64,000 nt of DNA from Mycobacterium sp. SMC-8 (GTDB taxonomy: Bacteria > Actinomycetota > Actinomycetes > Mycobacteriales > Mycobacteriaceae): NCBI RefSeq assembly GCF_025263565.1, contig NZ_CP079865.1, forward strand, positions 2,604,001 through 2,668,000. Reading direction: 5' to 3'. This document shows, piece after piece, positions 57,982 through 64,000 of the stretch (its first letter is position 1; each line of letters opens with the position of its first letter). Both the position numbers and the translations under genes were made by a program. Under the pieces are notes generated by a model that saw nothing but the letters and a program-made list of their open reading frames with translations, made no database searches and had not been told where the DNA came from.

Positions 57982-58705
57982 AGCCACCCATCAGCATGCG
58001 CCATTGGTCGAGGTCGCTCGCTCGGTAGACGTAGTTGGTGTTGCGCACCTGCGACAGCGATGCGCTCGGCTCGGCGGAGTACCAGTGCCCGGGGAACACG
58101 GTCGGATCACCGGGCAGCTGCGCGAGCGCCTGCAGGCTGCGGAACATGTCGTCGACGTTGCCGCCGGGAAAGTCGGTGCGGCCGCATCCTTCGAGAAACA
58201 GCGTGTCGCCGGCGACCAGCCGTCCGTCCAGCAGGAAGCACTGGCTGCCCGGGGTGTGGCCCGGGGTGTGCAGTAGTTCGATCTCGATGTCGCCCACGGA
58301 CACCTTGTCGCCGTGCTGGTGCGAGGTCAGCTCGCTGGGGGCGATGCCGGTGATCCGCGCGACCCAGTCCACCTCGTGGGCGTTGACGTGAACAGGGACG
58401 CTGACCCGCTCCAGCAACTCGGCCAGACCCTTGAGTTCAAAACCCATCATCGACCCGCCGACGTGGTCGGGGTGGTGGTGGGTGACGAGCACGCCGGACA
58501 GCCGCATGCCGTCGGCCTCCACGGCGTCGACCAGATCCTGGGCCGCATAGGCCGGATCGACGACGACGGTGTCGCCGGTCTCCCGGTCGCCGATCAGATA
58601 GGCGAAGTTGCGCATCTGCTGGGCGATCATGTCTCCGGCCGCGAAGTCCCGGCCGGAGAGCAGCTGTCTGAAGTAGAGGCGGTCGGTGTGGTCCGTGGCA
58701 GCCAT
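57980..58705 (-). CDS. MBL-fold metallohydrolase, glyoxalase-II-like
   Basis: This 241-residue metallo-beta-lactamase fold protein has the metal site THHHPDH (H76, H78, D80, H81), LHTPGHTPGSQCF with the next His, GDTLFLEGCGRTDFPGG with the bridging Asp, and VFPGHWYS with the last His. This is the hydroxyacylglutathione hydrolase/glyoxalase II group. Mycobacteria lack glutathione, so the thiol is probably mycothiol or the substrate differs. It is orthologous in position to Rv0634c of M. tuberculosis. Divergent from the tRNA-rpmG-had operon. Confidence 0.87.
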   Translation of the reverse strand: MAATDHTDRLYFRQLLSGRDFAAGDMIAQQMRNFAYLIGDRETGDTVVVDPAYAAQDLVDAVEADGMRLSGVLVTHHHPDHVGGSMMGFELKGLAELLERVSVPVHVNAHEVDWVARITGIAPSELTSHQHGDKVSVGDIEIELLHTPGHTPGSQCFLLDGRLVAGDTLFLEGCGRTDFPGGNVDDMFRSLQALAQLPGDPTVFPGHWYSAEPSASLSQVRNTNYVYRASDLDQWRMLMGG

Positions 58706-58785
58706 GAAGTCAGCGTAGGCAGTGCCGGCCCGCGCCGCCGCGAGCAGCCCCGATTCGGGGTCTAACAGCGGTTATGACCAGCGGT

Positions 58786-58815
58786 TTGGCGCGGTAAACG
58801 CAGAGAATGTACCCT
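58786..58815 (+). promoter_or_regulatory. Probable promoter of the tRNA-Thr/tRNA-Met/rpmG/hadABC unit
   Basis: TTGGCG (58786-58791), an 18-bp spacer and TACCCT (58810-58815) resemble a SigA promoter 33 bp before tRNA-Thr. The position is right for a strong housekeeping promoter. Whether rpmG and hadABC rely only on it cannot be told. Confidence 0.5.
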
Positions 58816-58847
58816 CTTTAAGGCTCGCGGCACATCCGCGAGCGAAG

Positions 58848-58920
58848 GCCCCCTTAGCTCAGTCGGCAGAGCGTTTCCATGGTAAGGAAAAGGTCAACGG
58901 TTCGATTCCGTTAGGGGGCT
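58848..58920 (+). tRNA. thrT: tRNA-Thr (GGT anticodon)
   Basis: The 73-nt cloverleaf has acceptor stem GCCCCCT/AGGGGGC, D-arm GCTCAGTCGGCAGAGC, anticodon arm TTTCC-ATGGTAA-GGAAA with GGT reading ACC, variable loop AGGTC, and T-arm AACGG-TTCGATT-CCGTT. CCA is not encoded. It is followed 49 bp later by tRNA-Met, as in M. tuberculosis. Confidence 0.96.
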
Positions 58921-58969
58921 CGGTGGAGAAGGGCGGAGCGACCGTGTGCGCCGGCCCGGATCCGTCCGG

Positions 58970-59043
58970 GGCGGTGTAGCTCAGCTGGTTAGAGCGCACG
59001 ACTCATAATCGTGAGGTCGGGGGATCGAGCCCCCCCACCGCTA
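58970..59043 (+). tRNA. metT: tRNA-Met (CAT anticodon, elongator type)
   Basis: The 74-nt cloverleaf has acceptor stem GGCGGTG/CACCGCT, with a G-U first pair, D-arm GCTCAGCTGGTTAGAGC, anticodon arm CACGA-CTCATAA-TCGTG, variable loop AGGTC and T-arm GGGGG-ATCGAGC-CCCCC. Position 54 of the T-loop is A, not the near-universal T. CCA is not encoded. The anticodon arm lacks the three G-C pairs of an initiator. Confidence 0.93.
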
Positions 59044-59082
59044 CACAAGACGAGTACGAACGTTTAACGAAGGACGACTGAC

Positions 59083-59250
59083 GTGGCCTCCAGTACTGAC
59101 GTACGGCCCAAGATCACCTTGGCCTGCGAGGTGTGCAAGCACCGTAACTACATCACCAAGAAGAACCGCCGCAACGATCCCGACCGGCTCGAGATCAAGA
59201 AGTTCTGCCCGAACTGCGGCAAGCACCAGGCGCACAAAGAGTCGCGCTAA
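59083..59250 (+). CDS. rpmG: 50S ribosomal protein L33
   Basis: This 55-residue ribosomal protein begins at GTG 59083 ([18 protein letters not shown]), with AGGA upstream; it is too short for many gene callers. It has two CxxC pairs (CEVC and CPNC), so it is the zinc-binding (C+) form of L33. Mycobacteria often carry a second, zinc-free L33 induced in zinc limitation, which is not in this window. It lies between tRNA-Met and hadA as in M. tuberculosis (rpmG2). Confidence 0.93.
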   Translation: MASSTDVRPKITLACEVCKHRNYITKKNRRNDPDRLEIKKFCPNCGKHQAHKESR

Positions 59251-59266
59251 GCGACGCGACTGGACC

Positions 59267-59746
59267 GTGTCTTTTCTGGACGGATACGTCGGGACGCACT
59301 TCCGTCATCCCGACCACTACGTCGTGGGGCGAGAGAAGATCCGCGAGTACGCGACCGCGGTCAAGAACGACGATCCCGCTTTCTTCGACGAGCAGGCCGC
59401 CGCGGACCTGGGTTACGACGCGCTGCTGGCCCCGCTCACCTTCATCTCGGTGTTCGGCTATCAGGCCCAGTCGGCGATGTTCGCCGCGGCCGGGATCGGC
59501 ATCACCGACGCGCAGATCGTCCAGGTCGACCAGGTCCTCAAGTTCGTCCGCCCCATCAAGGCCGGTGACGAGCTGTTCTGCGACGTGTGGATCGACTCGG
59601 TGCGCCAGGCCCACGGCACCGACATCATCGTCACCAAGAACGTCGTCAGCAATCGCAACGGCGACGTTGTGCAGGAGTCCTACACCACCCTGGCGGGGCG
59701 TAGCGAAGAAGACGGAGAGAGTGGCTTTTCAGATGGCACTGCGTGA
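59267..59746 (+). CDS. hadA: (3R)-hydroxyacyl-ACP dehydratase subunit HadA
   Basis: This 159-residue hot-dog-fold protein forms the structural half of the HadAB dehydratase in the FAS-II cycle that makes mycolic acids. Features are VGTHFRHPDHYVVGREKIREYATAVKNDDPAFFDEQAAADLGYDALLAPLTFISVFGYQ, the MaoC-like N-domain used for substrate channel building, and no catalytic His-Asp pair, as expected for HadA. Start GTG 59267 (MSFLDGYVG). The 3' end overlaps hadB by 14 bp. HadAB is the target of thiacetazone and isoxyl. Confidence 0.95.
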   Translation: MSFLDGYVGTHFRHPDHYVVGREKIREYATAVKNDDPAFFDEQAAADLGYDALLAPLTFISVFGYQAQSAMFAAAGIGITDAQIVQVDQVLKFVRPIKAGDELFCDVWIDSVRQAHGTDIIVTKNVVSNRNGDVVQESYTTLAGRSEEDGESGFSDGTA

Positions 59747-60161
59747 GTTCAGTTCGGTCAACGTCGGCGATCAGCTGCCCGAGAAGGTCATCCCGCTCAC
59801 ACGGGCCGACCTGGTCAACTATGCGGGCGTGTCCGGCGACCTGAACCCGATCCACTGGGATGACGAGATCGCCAAGCAGGTCGGTCTGGACACCGCGATC
59901 GCGCACGGCATGCTCACCATGGGTCTGGGCGGTGGCTACGTGACCGAATGGGTGGGTGATCCGGCCGCGGTCACCGAGTACAACGTGCGCTTCACCGCCG
60001 TCGTACCCGTCCCCAACGACGGCAGAGGCGCCGAGATCGTGTTCAACGGCCGGGTGAAATCGGTTGATCCCGAGTTCAAGTCGGTCACGATCGCGCTCAG
60101 CGCCACCGCCGGTGGGAAGAAGATCTTCGGCCGCGCCGTCGCTGTCGCGAAGCTCGCATAG
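59733..60161 (+). CDS. hadB: (3R)-hydroxyacyl-ACP dehydratase catalytic subunit HadB
   Basis: This 142-residue subunit supplies the active site to both HadAB and HadBC. ATG 59733 (MALREFSSVNVGDQL) matches the M. tuberculosis HadB start and length; a GTG at 59721 is possible. The catalytic hot-dog motif YAGVSGDLNPIHWDDEIAKQVGLDTAIAHGMLTMGLGG holds the Asp36/His41 pair. It dehydrates 3-hydroxyacyl-ACP to trans-2-enoyl-ACP in FAS-II. It sits between hadA (overlapping) and hadC (14-bp gap). Confidence 0.96.
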   Translation: MALREFSSVNVGDQLPEKVIPLTRADLVNYAGVSGDLNPIHWDDEIAKQVGLDTAIAHGMLTMGLGGGYVTEWVGDPAAVTEYNVRFTAVVPVPNDGRGAEIVFNGRVKSVDPEFKSVTIALSATAGGKKIFGRAVAVAKLA

Positions 60162-60175
60162 GCAGGTTTCGGACC

Positions 60176-60703
60176 ATGGCACTCAAGACAGACATCCGCG
60201 GGATGGTTTACAAGTACCCCGATCCCTACGTGGTGGGCCGCGAGCAGATCCGCCAGTACGCGAAGGCGGTCAAGGCCACCGATCCGGCGTCCCACGATGT
60301 GGAGGCCGCCGCCGCGCTCGGTCATCCGGGTCTGGTCGCCGGGCCGACGTTTCTGTCGATCTTCGCCGTGATGATCCAGCGGCACTTCTTCCAGCACGTC
60401 GACGTCGGCTTCGAAACCATGCAGATCGTGCAGGTGGACCAGAAGTTCCTGTTCCATCAGCACATCAAAGAAGGCGACGAGGTCACCGGTGTCATGCACA
60501 TCGAGACCGTCACCGAGCGTTTCGGCGCCGACATCGTGACCACGCGCAACGTGCTGACCAACCAGCACGGTGAGGTCGTGATGGAGGCGTTCACGACCTT
60601 GATGGGCCATGAGGGCGACAACTCGATCTCGGCCGGCTGGGATCCCGAAACCGGCCAAGTGGTCCGCAAGCCCGTCCAGCACGACCTGGAGGACGTGGAT
60701 TAG
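60176..60703 (+). CDS. hadC: (3R)-hydroxyacyl-ACP dehydratase subunit HadC
   Basis: This 175-residue protein is a HadA paralogue (shared start RGMVYKYPDPYVVGREQIRQYAKAVKATDPASHDVEAA). It pairs with HadB in HadBC, which handles late, longer acyl chains in meromycolate elongation. It ends in an acidic tail (QHDLEDVD). Start ATG 60176 follows hadB by 14 bp with AGGCAGG upstream. Intact and close in length to the M. tuberculosis protein (166 aa). Confidence 0.95.
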   Translation: MALKTDIRGMVYKYPDPYVVGREQIRQYAKAVKATDPASHDVEAAAALGHPGLVAGPTFLSIFAVMIQRHFFQHVDVGFETMQIVQVDQKFLFHQHIKEGDEVTGVMHIETVTERFGADIVTTRNVLTNQHGEVVMEAFTTLMGHEGDNSISAGWDPETGQVVRKPVQHDLEDVD

Positions 60704-60724
60704 TAACTCGGGACCCCGGCGCGC

Positions 60725-60730
60725 TACACT
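60725..60730 (+). promoter_or_regulatory. Possible -10 box for tRNA-Trp and downstream genes
   Basis: TACACT lies 99 bp before tRNA-Trp, in the 125-bp space after hadC. A weak TTAGTA lies 18 bp before it, overlapping the hadC stop codon. The call is tentative. Confidence 0.3.
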
Positions 60731-60828
60731 CGGGCGTCCGGGGTTTTCCCAGTTAAGCGCGCTGTCCGTCGGCTCAGATCGACCGAACGGGGAGCGCGCG
60801 AATTGTGTGGGCCTCAAGGGACCCGTGA

Positions 60829-60901
<73 letters not shown>

Positions 60902-61005
60902 CTCAAAACTGAATACTCGACAAGTGTGGTCACCCGCCGGGTCTGGATACTGGAGGGTGTCGACATGAAACGACGATCAGACGACGATGAGATGGGATGC
61001 ATGCG

Positions 61006-61461
61006 GTGAGCGACGAGCGCGACGGTGTCAGCTCCGCTGACACCGACAGCGGCGCACAGACCGACGACGGTGACACCCGCGGCCAGACCGCGGTCGTGAC
61101 GCGTCCGCTGCGTCCCACGGGCAAGCGGTCGCGGCGCCCGGCCGGGACCGAGGGCGCCGACACGGACACCGAGCAGGCGCCCGACACCGAGGCTTCTGAT
61201 TCCAAGGACGGCGGCAAGGGGCCCAAGGCCAAGAAGAAAACGGCCCGGAAGCCCAAGGACGGCCCGTCCCGTAATCCGTTCCTGTTCGTCCTCAACTACC
61301 TGAAGGAAGTTGTTGGCGAGCTGCGGAAGGTCATCTGGCCCAACCGCAAGCAGATGGTGACCTACACGACGGTCGTGCTGCTGTTCCTGGTGTTCATGGT
61401 GGCGCTGATCGGCGGCGTGGACCTGGGCCTGGCCAAGCTCGTGACCTGGATCTTCGGCTGA
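61006..61461 (+). CDS. secE: Preprotein translocase subunit SecE
   Basis: This 151-residue protein has the mycobacterial extended form: a charged, disordered N-terminus (residues 1-85) with Lys-rich KAKKKTARKPKD, then the single-helix SecE domain NPFLFVLNYLKEVVGELRKVIWPNRKQMVTYTTVVLLFLVFMVALIGG. Start GTG 61006 (VSDERDGV) matches the MSDE start of the M. tuberculosis protein; an ATG at 60997 (MHAVSDER) is in frame. SecE stabilises SecY in the translocon. It is followed by nusG after 37 bp, as in most bacteria. Confidence 0.94.
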   Translation: MSDERDGVSSADTDSGAQTDDGDTRGQTAVVTRPLRPTGKRSRRPAGTEGADTDTEQAPDTEASDSKDGGKGPKAKKKTARKPKDGPSRNPFLFVLNYLKEVVGELRKVIWPNRKQMVTYTTVVLLFLVFMVALIGGVDLGLAKLVTWIFG

Positions 61462-61483
61462 CCGCGGGCCAGGCAGACAGTGA

Positions 61484-62314
<831 letters not shown>

Positions 62315-62368
62315 CGCGGGCCCCAAGCCGCACTTCGGATAGAACGAGAGAAGAGAGAAAGCACAGCC

Positions 62369-62797
62369 ATGCCCCCGAAGAAGAAGGTCGTCGGGCTGAT
62401 CAAGCTGCAGATCCAGGCCGGGCAGGCCAACCCCGCCCCGCCGGTCGGACCCGCGCTCGGCCAGCACGGCGTCAACATCATGGAGTTCTGCAAGGCGTAC
62501 AACGCCGCGACCGAGTCGCAGCGCGGCAACGTCATCCCCGTGGAGATCACCGTCTACGAGGATCGCAGCTTCACGTTCGCGCTGAAGACCCCGCCGGCCG
62601 CCAAGCTGCTGCTCAAGGCCGCCGGTGTGCCGAAGGGTTCGAGCGAGCCGCACAAGACCAAGGTCGCCAAGGTGACGTGGGATCAGGTGCGTGAGATCGC
62701 CGAGACCAAGAAGGAAGACCTGAACGCCAACGACATCGATCAGGCCGCCAAGATCATCGCGGGCACCGCCCGGTCGATGGGGATCACGGTCGAGTAG
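62369..62797 (+). CDS. rplK: 50S ribosomal protein L11
   Basis: This 142-residue ribosomal protein has the classic start [45 protein letters not shown], with the proline helix used at the GTPase-associated centre, and the RNA-binding C-domain ending [17 protein letters not shown]11 binds 23S rRNA, is the site of thiostrepton action and is needed for RelA-type sensing. It is followed by rplA after 64 bp. AGAGAGAAAG before the ATG is the ribosome site. Confidence 0.97.
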   Translation: MPPKKKVVGLIKLQIQAGQANPAPPVGPALGQHGVNIMEFCKAYNAATESQRGNVIPVEITVYEDRSFTFALKTPPAAKLLLKAAGVPKGSSEPHKTKVAKVTWDQVREIAETKKEDLNANDIDQAAKIIAGTARSMGITVE

Positions 62798-62861
62798 GAC
62801 CGCATCCCGTGGAAGGGCTGGCATCGGCCCGCACCACAACTTCTGAATTAAGGAGAAATCA

Positions 62862-63569
62862 ATGAGCAAGAACAGCAAGGCTTACAAGGAAGCCGCCGAG
62901 AAGGTCGACCGGAGCCGGCTCTACACGCCGCTGGAGGCCGCGAAGCTGGCCAAGGAGACGTCGTCGAAGAAGCAGGACGCCACCGTCGAGGTCGCGATCC
63001 GGCTCGGTGTCGACCCCCGCAAGGCCGACCAGATGGTCCGCGGCACCGTGAACCTGCCGCACGGCACCGGTAAGACCGCGCGGGTGGCCGTGTTCGCCGT
63101 CGGCGACAAGGCCGAGCAGGCGCAGGCCGCCGGCGCCGACATCGTCGGCAGCGACGACCTGATCGAGCAGATCCAGGGCGGCATGCTCGACTTCGACGCG
63201 GCGATCGCGACGCCGGACCAGATGGCCAAGGTCGGCCGCATCGCCCGTATCCTCGGCCCCCGCGGTCTGATGCCGAACCCGAAGACCGGCACGGTGACCC
63301 CGGACGTGGCCAAGGCCGTCGCGGACATCAAGGGCGGCAAGATCAACTTCCGCGTCGACAAGCAGGCCAACCTCCACTTCGTGATCGGTAAGGCGTCGTT
63401 CGACGAGAAGAAGCTCGCCGAGAACTACGGCGCCGCGCTCGACGAGGTGCTGCGCGCCAAGCCGTCCTCGTCGAAGGGCCGCTACCTGAAGAAGGTCGTC
63501 GTCTCCACCACCACGGGCCCCGGAATCCCGGTCGACCCGGCGGTGACCCGGAATTTCACGGAGGAGTAG
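62862..63569 (+). CDS. rplA: 50S ribosomal protein L1
   Basis: This 235-residue protein has the L1 sequences [89 protein letters not shown] (the conserved central motif) and [18 protein letters not shown]1 forms the mobile stalk of the 50S subunit and in many bacteria represses its own L11-L1 mRNA. TAAGGAGA precedes ATG 62862. A strong terminator follows 14 bp after the stop. Confidence 0.97.
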   Translation: MSKNSKAYKEAAEKVDRSRLYTPLEAAKLAKETSSKKQDATVEVAIRLGVDPRKADQMVRGTVNLPHGTGKTARVAVFAVGDKAEQAQAAGADIVGSDDLIEQIQGGMLDFDAAIATPDQMAKVGRIARILGPRGLMPNPKTGTVTPDVAKAVADIKGGKINFRVDKQANLHFVIGKASFDEKKLAENYGAALDEVLRAKPSSSKGRYLKKVVVSTTTGPGIPVDPAVTRNFTEE

Positions 63570-63583
63570 GCCACCACGCTCGA

Positions 63584-63620
63584 CAAGAAGCCCCGCACCT
63601 GTCCGGTGCGGGGCTTCTTG
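63584..63620 (+). terminator. Strong intrinsic terminator after rplA
   Basis: CAAGAAGCCCCGCACC (63584-63599) and GGTGCGGGGCTTCTTG (63605-63620) form a perfect 16-bp stem with a five-base loop, followed by GTATTTGGCTT, which is only weakly T-rich. It closes the secE-nusG-rplK-rplA unit and is the clearest terminator in the window. Confidence 0.9.
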
Positions 63621-64000
63621 GTATTTGGCTTCTGAGAGTGCTCCTCGGTCGCCGGCTTCCTGGCCCTGCCGGAGTACCGTCCCCCACGAACGGAGACTCG
63701 GGCATCTCGGCCAGAAGTCGACGGTGTCCCCCTGGCCTACCGCGACGCGACGACCGAAGAGCACCCTCGCGCAGCAACATAGCACCGTGGCCGTCAATTC
63801 GGTAATCGATCGTCGAGAAATTCTCACCGACGGCCAGAAGTGGGATCTTCCAGTGGTTTCACGGGCCACAGTGTGGGACCGGCGCCGGAGCGCCCGAGGA
63901 GTGAACGCGGGCGGCAAAGTATTGGCACTGCGTGCCTTTAGGCTGCTCCGGTGCTGACGAAGCGGGCCACCACGTGTGTGGATAACCGCTGATGGGGGAC
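63621..64000. other. Intergenic region at the right edge, no convincing gene
   Basis: These 380 bases hold no frame with family-like or codon-biased sequence; a 110-codon plus-strand frame (63625-63957) is low-complexity and unsupported. A -10-like TAGGCT (63939-63944) lies 7 bp before a GTG at 63951, so a leaderless 13-codon peptide (GTG to TGA at 63990-63992, VLTKRATTCVDNR) is conceivable. The next gene lies outside the window. Confidence 0.4.

Noticed and set aside
63625..63957. A 110-codon plus-strand open frame after the rplA terminator
   Set aside because: It begins only 5 bp after a strong terminator, has no ribosome site and no family-like sequence.

Overview
The window is GC-rich chromosomal DNA from an actinobacterium, almost certainly a rapidly growing environmental mycobacterium (Mycolicibacterium type). 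Evidence: the block recD-recB-recC, crotonase, MBL hydrolase, tRNA-Thr, tRNA-Met, rpmG, hadA-hadB-hadC, tRNA-Trp, secE, nusG, rplK, rplA matches the Mycobacterium tuberculosis gene order; hadABC are mycolic-acid dehydratases; there is an antigen-85-like mycolyltransferase, an MMPL transporter, an F420-type LLM oxidoreductase and a Ddn-like nitroreductase. No rRNA, CRISPR array, prophage or insertion sequence was seen.

Layout. 1-4710: a formate dehydrogenase operon (alpha subunit cut by the left edge, iron-sulfur subunit, NrfD-like membrane subunit). The alpha subunit has an in-frame TGA at its active site followed by a bacterial SECIS-like hairpin, so it is read as a selenoprotein. 4746-9117: a frameshifted thioredoxin-reductase-like gene, YceI, an MFS transporter fused to a monooxygenase-like domain, and an LLM oxidoreductase. 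9144-14672: a three-gene SMC-type operon (jetA-jetB-jetC order, Wadjet/MksBEF-like) with no jetD nuclease gene beside it. 14866-27907: mixed metabolic and accessory genes, including nitronate monooxygenase, a CHAD protein, threonine aldolase, a Pif1-like helicase ending in a BRCT domain, rhodanese, formamidase and a mycolyltransferase.

28059-37457: glycogen phosphorylase, a MASE1-GGDEF diguanylate cyclase, and a translationally coupled cluster (MMPL transporter, type III polyketide synthase, ICMT-like methyltransferase, FAD oxidoreductase) that looks like a lipid or alkylquinone pathway. 37540-46680: an M15 peptidase lipoprotein, an organosulfur pair (SsuD-like and SfnB/DszC-like flavoenzymes), a P2A-type cation ATPase, and a large flippase-like membrane protein with a pseudokinase-like middle.

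46846-63620: the conserved core. recC, recB and recD are coupled by 4-bp overlaps. After several small metabolic genes come the essential translation and mycolate genes on the plus strand, closed by a strong intrinsic terminator after rplA. The last 380 bases hold no convincing gene.

Intergenic structure includes a 64-bp dispersed repeat found beside the 3' ends of glgP and recD, three CACGTA boxes spaced exactly 24 bp apart at the MMPL start, several terminator hairpins, and a 44-codon gene with a consensus ribosome binding site.
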